In this document: positions 1-8,504 of the stretch, one piece after another
How the letters are laid out: every line of letters begins with the position of its first letter
How positions within the stretch are numbered: position 1 is the first letter of the stretch
NCBI RefSeq assembly: GCF_003627755.1
Contig: NZ_CP032695.1
Span: 2,108,001-2,172,000, forward strand
Reading direction: 5' to 3'
DNA from: Rhizobium jaguaris
Lineage (GTDB): Bacteria > Pseudomonadota > Alphaproteobacteria > Rhizobiales > Rhizobiaceae
Length of the DNA: 64,000 bases
Made by a program: the position numbers and the translations under genes
Notes under the pieces: generated by a model
The model's input: only the letters and a program-made list of their open reading frames with translations
Told to the model about the DNA's origin: nothing
Databases searched by the model: none

Positions 1-703
1 TGAACGGGTAGCTGACGATACCGGCGGCAGCCTCCAGGGCCAGCACACGGTTGGCGATGTCCTGAAGCACGTTTCTGGAAATTCGCGTGATGGCTGGCGT
101 CACGACGGCAACTGCTTCCCGGAGCGATTCGGCGACGCCGTCGCGAGACAAACCCATGACCGCGCGCGGCGCATTATTCATTATTGGGCCGCGCCAGTCC
201 CGCAGCAATCTTTCGAGATTAAGAAGCACAGGCAGATTTTCGGTCGATTCGGCAACGGCGACAAAGGCGATGTCATGATTCGGGATGTCGTCGAGGTTGG
301 TCGTATCGGCATCGACATAGTGGAGCAGGACGTTGACGTTTGATTCTTCCAGCAGGAGCTCGATCGGCGTGTTCGCCATGAAGTCGCCTTTTGCGACGAG
401 GACGAGGATGTTGAGGCCAGTGCCACTGCCGAACGTTACCCGGTAGGTCTTCGAGAGCCGAAGCGCGGCCCTTTGCGCGATCGCGGCCTCGCTTTTTTGG
501 CCTACCGAATTCGTAATAATCGACAGGTCAAAAAAAGCTGCTGCATCGGAATGATCGGCCGTCACCCGGCCAAGGAGGTCGTGCCACAGGGGCATGATGT
601 CACGCCCCTCGTAGATCGAGCGGATAATTTTTGCCTTGCCAATGATCTCCACCGGACCCGGCAGTCGTGAGTTAGGCGTCGGCTCCTTCGTCAAGATTTC
701 CAT
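1..703 (-). CDS. Conserved hypothetical protein, N-terminal 234 residues (3' end outside window)
   Basis: An uninterrupted frame runs on the minus strand from an ATG at 703 (MEILTKEPTPNSRLPGPVEI) off the window edge, so only the N-terminal part is visible. The protein is soluble, without signal peptide or membrane segment. It begins with a segment about position in a group (residues with SIYEGRDIMPLWHDLL), then alternating hydrophobic strands (LNILVLVAKGDFMANTP, then VNVLLHYVDAD) that look like a Rossmann-like or nucleotide-binding alpha/beta fold. I do not recognise the family with certainty; a long multidomain protein with a C-terminal ATP-grasp or TPR part is possible. The frame is convincing because the codon use is regular over 234 codons with no stop. 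Confidence 0.6.
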   Translation of the reverse strand, partial: MEILTKEPTPNSRLPGPVEIIGKAKIIRSIYEGRDIMPLWHDLLGRVTADHSDAAAFFDLSIITNSVGQKSEAAIAQRAALRLSKTYRVTFGSGTGLNILVLVAKGDFMANTPIELLLEESNVNVLLHYVDADTTNLDDIPNHDIAFVAVAESTENLPVLLNLERLLRDWRGPIMNNAPRAVMGLSRDGVAESLREAVAVVTPAITRISRNVLQDIANRVLALEAAAGIVSYPF

Positions 704-792
704 CGTTCGTTTTAGCTCGCGGGAAATATTCTCCCGTCTATTCTATTGACAAATCTCATAATCGCGTCGGCTCTTGCGCGCGTACCCAACTA

Positions 793-822
793 AAAGTCAT
801 GGCTATCAAAGTCATGGCTATC
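793..822. repeat. Perfect tandem 15-bp direct repeat
   Basis: AAAGTCATGGCTATC occurs twice back to back between the partial gene and the integrase relic. It has no coding context. It may be a slippage product or a scar of past insertion. Confidence 0.6.
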
Positions 823-896
823 ACCGTTGACTGACGGGACACTGAACTCGGATCAGCTCTCCACGTTTTGTAAACCCAGCGCGATGTTGCGAGGAA

Positions 897-1150
897 ATGA
901 ACGGCGGACATCAAAGCGCGACCTTGCTGACCGACGAGGACGTCGGCACCTTGAAACACCTCGCCAAGGAGGGCTTGGGCGCGCCCACCCGCTCCGGGCG
1001 CTGGCCTCCGATCTCGGCTACCTTGAGGCCTGGTGCGAGCTTGCCGTCGGCTCTCCCCTTTCCTGGTCGGCGCCGGAAGCACTGCAATTAAAGTTCATCG
1101 CGGATCATCTCTGGTAACCGCTCGAGCGTACCGAGGATCTCAATCCAGCA
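897..1150 (+). pseudogene. Relic of a tyrosine recombinase (phage-type integrase), N-terminal part
   Basis: Two frames have to be joined to read this stretch. The first gives MNGGHQSATLLTDEDVGTLK, the second (from about 985) gives RALASDLGYLEAWCELAVGS followed by PEALQLKFIADHLW. The second part matches the SAM-like N-terminal domain of rhizobial site-specific integrases as I remember it (RALASDLAYLEAW, then PLPWPAPEALLLKFVAHHLW). A frameshift near 985 and a stop at 1115-1117 break the gene, and the catalytic C-terminal domain is gone. Up to 1254 there is only unrecognised debris (a frame ending VEAMPLASLGNALLDLA). The gene is dead; it marks an old integration event beside the PBP gene. Confidence 0.6.
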
Positions 1151-1335
1151 CCGCGCATCGTCGTCTATCTCGGACAGGAGACCTTCCCGCTAAAAACGAC
1201 GTTGAAGCAATGCCGCTCGCCTCGCTAGGCAATGCCCTGCTTGATCTTGCTTAGGTGGCGGCGGGAACCAAGCGTTTCGACCTGCAACGGCTCGCGCGAG
1301 AGCGTGCCAAAAGGCGCCTTTCACCAACGCGAGGA

Positions 1336-3678
1336 TCACTTTTCACAAAGCCGTCGCCCACCGCCATAGGGCTGGTAGGTGCAGTCCGCCGGGCGGAAAG
1401 AGCGGTAACTGCGGGAACAGGCGGTGATGTTGCAGGACTGCGTTGCCCCTGGGTTGTCGATCGCTGCTTCGGTCGATTGCGCTCCATTCGACGCAGGCTC
1501 GGACATCGCCTCGCGCATGAAGTCCCGCCAAATATGCGCCGGCAAGGCGCCGCCTGTGACCCCGTTCATTGGCGCGCCGTCGTCATTGCCCACCCATACG
1601 CCGGCGACGAGCGGTTCAGTGAAGCCGACGAACCAGGCATCGCGATTGTTCTGGCTGGTGCCTGTCTTGCCGGCCGCAAACATGCCAGGATCAGCTCCAC
1701 GTCCGGTGCCACGCTCGACCACCAACTGCAGCAGGCCGAGGAGATCGGACTGGTACGGGGAAAGGTCGATATTCGGCCTCACTTGTGAGCCAACGCGAAA
1801 CGCCTTTGGCTGTCCGGCAGCCTGAAAGTCCACAACGCCCCAGGGCTCGACGGGCGCCTTGCCGAGATGGACGGACGCATAGGCACTGGTAAGCTCAAGC
1901 AAGTTCACTTCAGATGTGCCGAGCGTCAGAGATGGTGTGTTGGCAAGCGGCGTCTTGATGCCGAGCTCGCGCGCGGCGGCAATCACATTGTCGAGCCCGA
2001 CCTCTTCGGCAAGCGCCACCGAGGCGGCATTGAGTGACCGGGCAAACGCTTCGGCAAGTGTCACCCAGCCGTGATAGCCGCCGCTAGAATTTTCCGGCGA
2101 CCAGCCGTTGATGTCGATTGGCGCGTCCAATATCCGGTCGGACAGGGTGAATCCTGCCTTCAGCGCTGCATAATAGACGAAGAGTTTGAAGGCCGAACCC
2201 GGCTGACGCATCGCAGTGACGGCGCGGTTGAACTGACTTGCCTTGTAGTCGCGCCCGCCGACCATGGCAACGACTGCGCCATCCGGCGTCATCGCAACCA
2301 ATGCCGCCTGCGATGCTCCGACTGCCTGTCCTTCACCGTCCAGCGCGTTTCTCACGACCCTTTCGGCAATCTGTTGAAACCGCGGTACCAGAGTTGTGCG
2401 CACCGTGGTTGAGCCCGGCGAGGAGCCGGCGATTTCGCTCGCCCGCGGCGAAATCCAGTCAGCAAACCAGCTTCCGGAGCGCGGTGTCGGCGTCGTTGGA
2501 TGCAGCTTCGCGAAGCTCGCCTTGGCTTCCTCCGCATCCGGTGCGGTGATCTTGCCGTTGGCCACCATCGCGTCAAGAACAACGGCGGTGCGTTGGCGCG
2601 CGCCTTCGAAATTGTCGATCGGGTTCCATTGGCTCGGCGCCCGCAGCAATCCCGCGAGCATCGCCGATTCCGGCAGGTCGAGAGCGCCGATATCTTTGTT
2701 GAAATAGATCCGCGCGGCGGCAGGCATGCCGGTCGCGCCGGCTCCAAGATAGGCGCTATTGAGATAGCGCGTCAGGATTTCCTGCTTGCCGAGCTTCCAC
2801 TCCAGCCAAACGGCTATGACGACCTCCTGTATTTTTCGTTTTATTGTCCGATCGCTATCGAGATATTGCAGCTTGATGAGCTGCTGGGTAATCGTGCTGC
2901 CGCCTTCTACCACCGAGCCAGCTTCGAGGTTCCGCAGCAGTGCTCTTCCGATCCCTCTGGGGTCAATGCCGAAATGATCCATGAAGCGGCGATCCTCAAT
3001 TGAGAGGACGGCATCGATGAGATGCGGCGGAAACTGGTTGTATTGGGCATATGGTCCTTGATAAGGCCCCTGTCTTACCAATGGTGCACCGTCAGTGGTT
3101 TCCAGCACCACGACGGGCTTCAAGGTTCCATCGCGGATCTCGCCCCAAGGTACATCCTTTAGTGCCCACACTAGTACACTTCCCACAAGGAGGAAGCAGG
3201 CAAGAAATGTCAGTCCTATAGCGATTTTCCACCGGCCGGTATTTGGGGAAGCGCGCCGCTGATTTTCGAACTGTCTTATACGCAGACCACGAATACCGCC
3301 CCCTATTTTACCCGCAGCGGTCGCGAACCAGTTGCCAAGATTGCGGACAGCTGTTGTGGTTTCCGGCTGGATTGATCCCTTGAGTTTCGTCCTCAAATAG
3401 GAAACTGCTGTTCTGGCTCCTGCCCTTGCCAAGGTTAAACTCGCCTGCAAATCATGACCGAGTGCACGCAACAGATTGTACGTTGCCAGTCTGCTTTGGC
3501 CGAAGGATCCATCAGGCTGTCGCGGAGGATCAGCTTGGGTGGATGAGTTGGCTCCTGAGTCCGAGGCGGGTGCCGACGCCTCAATTTGTTCGGCTGCGGA
3601 CTCCAAATCCGGCGAGCGATTAGCACCCGTGCTCGGGTCGCTGGCACTTTCGGCTGAGGAATTGGGGGGGCTTGGCAT
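1336..3678 (-). CDS. Bifunctional penicillin-binding protein (transglycosylase/transpeptidase), class A
   Basis: Builds peptidoglycan by polymerising lipid II and cross-linking stem peptides; anchored in the inner membrane with the catalytic domains in the periplasm. Of 780 residues, 1-148 are a long Ser/Pro/Ala-rich cytoplasmic tail and 151-172 a membrane anchor. A GT51 domain follows, with the catalytic Glu in EDRRF (residue 228), GGSTITQQLIK (259-269) and RYLNSAYLG. The transpeptidase has S495xxK498 (PGSAFK), SLN (548-550) and KTGTS (671-675), so both activities look intact. Compared with typical PBP1A it lacks an evident OB insert and carries a cysteine-containing C-terminus (CNITACSRSYRSFRPADC). 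The start is ATG with GGAAA upstream. It is transcribed alone. Which class A subgroup it belongs to is not settled. Confidence 0.9.
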   Translation of the reverse strand: MPSPPNSSAESASDPSTGANRSPDLESAAEQIEASAPASDSGANSSTQADPPRQPDGSFGQSRLATYNLLRALGHDLQASLTLARAGARTAVSYLRTKLKGSIQPETTTAVRNLGNWFATAAGKIGGGIRGLRIRQFENQRRASPNTGRWKIAIGLTFLACFLLVGSVLVWALKDVPWGEIRDGTLKPVVVLETTDGAPLVRQGPYQGPYAQYNQFPPHLIDAVLSIEDRRFMDHFGIDPRGIGRALLRNLEAGSVVEGGSTITQQLIKLQYLDSDRTIKRKIQEVVIAVWLEWKLGKQEILTRYLNSAYLGAGATGMPAAARIYFNKDIGALDLPESAMLAGLLRAPSQWNPIDNFEGARQRTAVVLDAMVANGKITAPDAEEAKASFAKLHPTTPTPRSGSWFADWISPRASEIAGSSPGSTTVRTTLVPRFQQIAERVVRNALDGEGQAVGASQAALVAMTPDGAVVAMVGGRDYKASQFNRAVTAMRQPGSAFKLFVYYAALKAGFTLSDRILDAPIDINGWSPENSSGGYHGWVTLAEAFARSLNAASVALAEEVGLDNVIAAARELGIKTPLANTPSLTLGTSEVNLLELTSAYASVHLGKAPVEPWGVVDFQAAGQPKAFRVGSQVRPNIDLSPYQSDLLGLLQLVVERGTGRGADPGMFAAGKTGTSQNNRDAWFVGFTEPLVAGVWVGNDDGAPMNGVTGGALPAHIWRDFMREAMSEPASNGAQSTEAAIDNPGATQSCNITACSRSYRSFRPADCTYQPYGGGRRLCEK

Positions 3679-3812
3679 TGGTTTCCGCTAAAGGTCTCTT
3701 CTTCCCTAATGTAGCGCGAGCTTATAGCGTGGCCAGCTCGCTATCCAAATGTCCTTTAAGTTGCGATTCCAAAGGATCGGGTGACACCGTTTGAAACACC
3801 CAACCGCGCCGG

Positions 3813-5015
3813 TCAGGCATGTGCTGATAGCGCGTGCTTCACACGCAGGATCGCGAGGGCGACTGCGCCAATAACGACCGGGATCGACACCAGCATCACC
3901 AACGGGCTGATGTGGTAACCCGCGTGATCGGCGGTCTCAAATGCGACTTTAAGTAGGCTTAGAAGGTAATAGCTGATGGCGATAATGGAAAGGCCTTCCA
4001 CAGCCCTCTGAATTTTCACCTGGGTTGCGGCCCGATCCGCCATCGCCTGGATCTGAATGGCATTCTGATATTCTATTTCAACCTGAATGCGGGTTTGCAG
4101 GAGATCGATCAAGTGCATGGTCGCGTGCGAGAGTTGGTCTAGGCGCAGGGCGGTCGCTTCGCAGGTTCGAATGGCCGGTCGGAAGCGCCTGGTCACGAAA
4201 ACACCGAACCTTTGGAACCCTGGGACATGGGATTCACGTAGTTCGCCGATGCGCTCCTCGACGATTTTCGCATAGGCTGCCGTGGCACCAAAGCGATTGC
4301 GCGTAGAAGCGGCTGCCGAAATAATCTGAGCGGAAAGTTCCGAAATCTCTTCAAGCAGTTTTTTGTGTTCGGTGGTCGCCGTCGTCTGATTGCGGTTCGT
4401 AAGCTCAACGAGGTTCTTGTCATACCCACCGAGAAGGGGAGCCAAGCGGCGAGCCTCGGGAAGCCCGAGAAGAGCCATGGATCGATAGGTCTCGATTTCA
4501 TAGATTCTGCGGACCATCCGGCCGAGGCGATACGCGTTCAGCTCCTTATTGAAGAGAAGGATCCGGCTCGCCTGGTCTTCCTGGACACGGAAGTCCGAGC
4601 ATACTTGCGCAGCACCCCCACCGATGAAAGAGGCAGCTGTATCGTGAAAGCCGAACCTTGAAAGGATTGGTCCAAGTTCCGCCGGTGCGGGTCCTAGTAC
4701 CAGAATTCCAACTCGAGATACGATCAGAGGCGCCTCAATGTCCACGAGAGACGCAATGTCATCCACCGAGAGGCTCGATACCGGCCACTCTTCGGCGTCT
4801 GCCGTCAATTGGGTCACACGGGTGATGGTTATGAATTCGGTATGGTGTTCCACCTGTAATCGCGGATCATCGTTGTCATCGGCTTCAGGCAGATAGCGGC
4901 TGCCATGCAACGCAGCGTGAGCAGATTGCATGAGCGCAATGTGCTCAACAAACGCCGGACCGGTAAAGTAGATCGAAGGTCGGGCATGAAGCTCGGCATT
5001 GAAATCCGACGTCAT
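3813..5015 (-). CDS. DUF3422 family membrane protein
   Basis: A 400-residue protein of unknown function with the family features I recall: an N-terminal ELHARP motif, the HTEF segment (EHHTEFITITRV) and two C-terminal hydrophobic segments (around 340-362 and 370-390, ending ALAILRVKHALSAHA). The middle is helical with probable coiled-coil character (KKLLEEISELSAQIISAA). Length is normal for the family. The start ATG at 5015 has GAGG four bases upstream, and that ATG overlaps the stop of a gap relic (ATGA), so translation may be coupled to that relic. No function can be assigned. Confidence 0.8.
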   Translation of the reverse strand: MTSDFNAELHARPSIYFTGPAFVEHIALMQSAHAALHGSRYLPEADDNDDPRLQVEHHTEFITITRVTQLTADAEEWPVSSLSVDDIASLVDIEAPLIVSRVGILVLGPAPAELGPILSRFGFHDTAASFIGGGAAQVCSDFRVQEDQASRILLFNKELNAYRLGRMVRRIYEIETYRSMALLGLPEARRLAPLLGGYDKNLVELTNRNQTTATTEHKKLLEEISELSAQIISAAASTRNRFGATAAYAKIVEERIGELRESHVPGFQRFGVFVTRRFRPAIRTCEATALRLDQLSHATMHLIDLLQTRIQVEIEYQNAIQIQAMADRAATQVKIQRAVEGLSIIAISYYLLSLLKVAFETADHAGYHISPLVMLVSIPVVIGAVALAILRVKHALSAHA

Positions 5016-5116
5016 ACAACCTCACCATGATAAGAGCGGATCGGACCTTCGACGAAAGCGTGCAGCACGTTTCTGCCGATGCAGCCGAAACCGTTGATGG
5101 CAACTCTTACGATCAT
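5012..5116 (-). pseudogene. gap: 34-codon N-terminal relic of glyceraldehyde-3-phosphate dehydrogenase (gap)
   Basis: The frame reads MIVRVAINGFGCIGRNVLHA and then FVEGPIRSYHGEVV before TGA. The first 20 residues are the GAPDH start with the NAD-binding GFGxIGR loop; the rest of the enzyme is absent. The Shine-Dalgarno sequence (GGAG, seven bases before ATG) survives. The stop overlaps the DUF3422 start as ATGA. It lies directly downstream of the class I aldolase on the same strand, which is where a gap gene would be expected in a glycolytic/gluconeogenic cluster. It may now act as a translated leader for the DUF3422 gene. Confidence 0.7.
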
Positions 5117-5148
5117 TGCATCACTCCAATCATGGCTTGCAAATAGCG

Positions 5149-5177
5149 GTGCGCTCTCAATCGCATTGAGAGCGCAC
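5149..5177 (-). terminator. Hairpin after the aldolase gene
   Basis: A 12-bp perfect stem (GTGCGCTCTCAA / TTGAGAGCGCAC) with a 5-base loop lies between the fda stop and the gap relic. There is no clear T tract, so it may be a weak terminator or a processing site. Confidence 0.45.
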
Positions 5178-5203
5178 AGTCAGCGATATAACACGTGCGG
5201 TGA

Positions 5204-6100
5204 TCAGGCCTTATTGACGCTTCCGGCATAAATCTGGTCGATGGTCGCAGCGAGGCTCGCATCGAATTCGGCGTCGCTCATAGTGACGCGCAGATCTTCC
5301 GTCAAAGCACGCGAGAAACTCGCGATCATGCCGTGATTGTGGCTGAGCTTTTCGCAGGCGTCTGCGCGGCTGTAACCGCCCGAGAGTGCCACGACGCGGA
5401 TGACTGCCTTGTGAGCGATGAGGGGAGCGTAGAAATCCGCGACCGTCGGGATGGTGAGCTTCAGCATCACCTGCGTACCTTCAGGCAGCGCGTCGAGTTC
5501 CTTGGTGATCTCGTCTCGCAGAATGGCTTCTGCTTCCTGCTTTGTCGGGCTCTTGATCGACACTTCCGGCTCGATGATCGGGATGAGCCCGTGGGCGAGG
5601 ATCTGCCGGCCAATTTCGAACTGCTGCTTGACGATGGCGGCAATGCCGGTCTTGTCGGCACTGGCGATGACCGAACGCATCTTGGTGCCGAAAATACCCT
5701 TCTTCACAGCGCGAGCGAGCAAGGCATCCAGATCGGGCATCGGCTTCATCAACTGAACGCCATTCTCTTCAGCGGCGAGGCCCTTATCGACCTTGAGGAA
5801 AGGCACCACGCCGCGATCTTCCCAGAGATAGGCAGGAACCGGCTTGCCCTGGGCTTCGCCGTCCATGGTTTTTTCGAACAGGATAGCGCCGATGACCTTG
5901 TCTCCGGAAAAACTGGGCGCCGTCATGATGCGCACGCGCATCTCGTGCATCAGGCGGAACATCTCCTCGTCGCCGCTATATCCGGAATCAGCGATCCCGT
6001 AGAGACGCAAGGCGCCTGGGGTAGAACCACCGCTCTGATCGAGAGCGGCAATAAAACCCTTCTTCTCGGCCATCTGCGATTTCTGCTTAGCATCGACCAT
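5204..6100 (-). CDS. fda: Class I fructose-bisphosphate aldolase
   Basis: Splits or forms fructose 1,6-bisphosphate through a Schiff base, in cytosolic glycolysis or gluconeogenesis. The 298 residues show class I hallmarks: IAALDQSGGSTPGAL near the N-terminus, TKMRSVI (the second active-site Lys region), IIEPEVSI and the Schiff-base Lys in VMLKLTIP, then ALSGGYSRADAC for phosphate binding. I chose ATG 6100 (MVDAKQKSQM), which has GGAGAAAGC just upstream; an ATG 15 bases earlier lacks a site. The gene is followed by a hairpin and a gap relic, so it is probably the survivor of a larger central-carbon cluster. Two operator-like sites lie about 170-200 bases upstream. Confidence 0.92.
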   Translation of the reverse strand: MVDAKQKSQMAEKKGFIAALDQSGGSTPGALRLYGIADSGYSGDEEMFRLMHEMRVRIMTAPSFSGDKVIGAILFEKTMDGEAQGKPVPAYLWEDRGVVPFLKVDKGLAAEENGVQLMKPMPDLDALLARAVKKGIFGTKMRSVIASADKTGIAAIVKQQFEIGRQILAHGLIPIIEPEVSIKSPTKQEAEAILRDEITKELDALPEGTQVMLKLTIPTVADFYAPLIAHKAVIRVVALSGGYSRADACEKLSHNHGMIASFSRALTEDLRVTMSDAEFDASLAATIDQIYAGSVNKA

Positions 6101-6570
6101 GCTTTCTCCTTCCAATTTACGACTAAGCCCAAGAAGGGGCGTGTCACAGCGCGTTCTCTAAACGGTGTACACGCTTTTTTGGCTGCCACGAATATCCATC
6201 AGAGCGAGGACGTTCTGTCCAGAGCACAGGACACAGAAAGCGTCACGATATCAAACAGTTTCAATATGCTTAAATCGATTTTAATATTTTAATCGGTTTA
6301 ATTTTCTGATTGCAGAGGAACAGCTTGGATAGCCGATCCTGATGAAGATGCAGGTTTGATTCTTCCGGATTGCAGCTTGGTCGTTCCATCTGCAGCATCT
6401 ATTTTTCCATCTAGGTGGAAACGGCTCAATATTGCTTTCAATGGCCCCGGCCTTGCCGAGGTTCCCTTGGGGTCGAAATCCGTTTTCCAGGCTATTATTT
6501 TTGGGCGCGATATCGTGAAGCGCAGCGGCCACAGGATGGCGTTTAAAGCTTTCAAAGAAAAGCCTTTTTG
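6101..6570. other. Gene-free interval upstream of fda
   Basis: I see no convincing coding region here. The half nearest fda is AT-rich and holds the operator-like palindromes at 6270-6303. The rest, up to the hydrolase stop, is unremarkable. Confidence 0.6.
6270..6303. promoter_or_regulatory. Two tandem LacI-like operator candidates upstream of fda
   Basis: TTAAATCGATTTTAA (6270-6284) is nearly self-complementary around a central CG. A second near-palindrome, TTAATCGGTTTAA, starts 20 bases later. CG-centred AT-rich palindromes are typical of LacI/GalR-family sites. No LacI gene is in the window, so the regulator, if any, is elsewhere. Confidence 0.4.
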
Positions 6571-7155
6571 TTAAACGGTCGCGCCAGCCTCGGACATAGA
6601 ACTCCGCGGTCTGCGGCGCCTGGCGCGCGCCTTCAGCATCTCCAGCAGGCCATACCCACTCGGCCAGCGCCCGAAGCCGCTCGCGACATTGATGTGGCCC
6701 GCAAGACCGATATTCCGGATATCGGATTTCCAGAGGTGCCCGAACAACGTAAGGCGGTCGAGCGTCATATATATGTCGTTCAAACTGCCGATCGTCATGC
6801 TGGGAAAAGGCAAAGCCTCGGCGGGCATGGTTCCGAAAGAGATATGCCCCGCATGCAGCGCCTCGGTCGCCGGAAGATCACAGGGCGCGACGAGCAGCGC
6901 AGCTTTGACCCGTTGCGCCGTCGGTCGGCCCGCCAGTCTCGCGGCCAGCAGGCAGCCGAGGCTGTGAGCGACGATATAGGCCTCCCCCGCCTCTTCCAGA
7001 GCCGCGTCAAGCCTCGTCATCCACGCTCGCAAATTCGGATGATCCCAATCGTCCTGATCCACCAGACGGCAGTCCGGCTGATCCTGCAGCCAGTAATGCT
7101 GCCAATGCCCCTCCCCCGAACCGAACAGACCCGGCAAGACAAGCACCTTGCTCAT
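6571..7155 (-). CDS. RBBP9/YdeN-type alpha/beta hydrolase
   Basis: A 194-residue serine hydrolase of unknown substrate. It begins MSKVLVLPGLFGSGEGHWQH, the family start with the oxyanion-loop PGxxGS. The nucleophile elbow is AHSLG, and the final catalytic His is likely in LAGHINVASGFGRW. I chose ATG 7155 because GGAG sits just upstream and the homology starts there, whereas the open frame extends 52 codons further without similarity. The C-terminus is Arg-rich. It stands alone among short genes. The family call is firm; the substrate is unknown. Confidence 0.85.
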   Translation of the reverse strand: MSKVLVLPGLFGSGEGHWQHYWLQDQPDCRLVDQDDWDHPNLRAWMTRLDAALEEAGEAYIVAHSLGCLLAARLAGRPTAQRVKAALLVAPCDLPATEALHAGHISFGTMPAEALPFPSMTIGSLNDIYMTLDRLTLFGHLWKSDIRNIGLAGHINVASGFGRWPSGYGLLEMLKARARRRRPRSSMSEAGATV

Positions 7156-7234
7156 TGCAGCTCCGTCATCGCTATTTGAGGATGCGGCACGTGCCGCGCG
7201 AAGGCTCCGCAATCGCAATAAGGAGAAAGGAGCA

Positions 7235-7378
7235 TCAGAACACTCCCGCCACGAGCGCGAACAGAAATACGAAGGACGAGACGACGGAACAAATCTCGAC
7301 ACCATAAACAAGATGAGATCGGATACCGTTCGGAAACCGTTTCACAACCGGTCGTCGCAGGTCGAAAGCCAGCGCCAT
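7235..7378 (-). CDS. 47-residue single-span membrane protein
   Basis: The frame reads MALAFDLRRPVVKRFPNGIR, then a hydrophobic C-terminus (VCSVVSSFVFLFALVAGVF-like, ending LFALVAGVF). ATG 7378 follows AGAGGA at good spacing. One membrane segment with a basic N-terminal side suggests N-in orientation. It forms a pair with the next small gene on the same strand. I do not recognise a family. Confidence 0.6.
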   Translation of the reverse strand: MALAFDLRRPVVKRFPNGIRSHLVYGVEICSVVSSFVFLFALVAGVF

Positions 7379-7393
7379 GATGTGTTTCCTCTC

Positions 7394-7579
7394 TCAATAC
7401 CAGGGTGCCGGTGTAGAGCACCAATAGTAGAACTCGTAATCGCGAGCCGATTGCTCACGGTCGTCATCCAAAGCCCTCGTTCCTTCGATCGGCGTGCCGG
7501 GAGCGCCCGGCTTGCCCGTGCCCTGAAGCGCGAGAGGACTGAAGGCCATCTTCAAGCGACTGATGAAATTGAATGTCAT
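7394..7579 (-). CDS. 61-residue hypothetical protein
   Basis: Begins MTFNFISRLKMAFSPLALQG and ends EFYYWCSTPAPWY, an aromatic-rich tail. The chosen ATG at 7579 is preceded by GGAGG six bases upstream; an ATG four codons earlier would lie inside that ribosome site. It lies 15 bases upstream of the 47-residue membrane protein on the same strand, so the two are probably cotranscribed. The amphipathic N-terminus could be a membrane-associated helix. Function unknown. Confidence 0.6.
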   Translation of the reverse strand: MTFNFISRLKMAFSPLALQGTGKPGAPGTPIEGTRALDDDREQSARDYEFYYWCSTPAPWY

Positions 7580-7786
7580 GCGATCCTCCATCTCGTTGAT
7601 CGGAGCGCGAGTTCGCGATCCAAGCTTCGACAGGCCTATCGATGACCAGATATTGTCTATAAAAATAGTGGATTTAAAGGAACAGCCATCTTTCCCTGCA
7701 TGGAAAACAGGAAATCTGTTCCGTCCTCAGGGCGTCTGTTAAGCCGCCAGCGCAACAGATAGGATCCGCAGCGCGCCGATCCGAGA

Positions 7787-8443
7787 TTATTCGCCCGCGT
7801 CGCGCTCAACCAAGGCGTCTTTCATGGCGCGCAAAATAATGACCGCCGAAGCTGCGCCCGGATCCATGTGGCCGAGCGATCTTTCACCGAGGCGTGCCGC
7901 CCTTCCACGGGTCGCGACCATGGATCGTGTCGAATTCGCCCCGGCTTCGGCAGCTTCCAGAATGCCGCTCCACATCTCCGACGGCCCAACAGCGCGAGCT
8001 TGCGCGCCGTTGGCCGCCTCCGCCGCCGGAATCCAAGCGTCCAGCATCGTCTTGTCGCCGCGCTGCCCCTTGCCGCGCTCCTTGATGCCTGCCGTCATGG
8101 CCTCGACGATTATCGCCTGACCGGCAGGCGAAAGGCTTTCATCCTGCTTCAGGGCCTGCGCCGCCCGCCGAAATGCCGTGGCATAAAGCGGTCCCGTGGA
8201 TGCTCCGACGGCATCGAGAAAGGCTGTCGCGGCGGCCGTGAACACCTCAGACGGAAGCATATGATCAAGGTCGCGTTTTGCCAGTTCCCCGTTCACCGCC
8301 TGGAAACCGAGCGACATGGTGATCCCATGATCGGCATCGCCAATGGCGCCGTCCAGGTCCGAGAGATGATCCTTCTCCGCCGCGATCAACACGGATATGC
8401 GATGAAACATCCTGCTAAGGCGGCGCGCCGCATTTTCCGACAT
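7787..8443 (-). CDS. DhaL-type kinase subunit (second copy of the operon)
   Basis: ATP/ADP-binding subunit of a dihydroxyacetone-kinase-family enzyme; it pairs with a DhaK subunit that holds the ketose. The 218-residue length is normal. The nucleotide/Mg loop is AIGDADHGITMSLGF, where Ala replaces the second Gly of the usual DGDHG. Further conserved parts are GASTGPLYATAFRRAA, RGDKTMLDAW and GRAARLGERSLGHMDPGA. ATG 8443 has a strong GGAGG. It is the last gene of the polyol operon, directly behind the SorC-DhaK fusion, which is its likely partner. No DhaM phosphotransferase gene is present, so ATP is the likely phosphate donor (inference). Confidence 0.88.
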   Translation of the reverse strand: MSENAARRLSRMFHRISVLIAAEKDHLSDLDGAIGDADHGITMSLGFQAVNGELAKRDLDHMLPSEVFTAAATAFLDAVGASTGPLYATAFRRAAQALKQDESLSPAGQAIIVEAMTAGIKERGKGQRGDKTMLDAWIPAAEAANGAQARAVGPSEMWSGILEAAEAGANSTRSMVATRGRAARLGERSLGHMDPGAASAVIILRAMKDALVERDAGE

Positions 8444-8504
8444 CGTTATCCTCCCAATTCGAGCAGGATGCGGCCCATGTCAGCCGGGCGCATCTCTCGC
8501 ATTT

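Noticed and set aside
5333..6292. 319-codon plus-strand frame over the aldolase gene
   Set aside because: Antisense shadow; the minus-strand protein is a complete class I aldolase.
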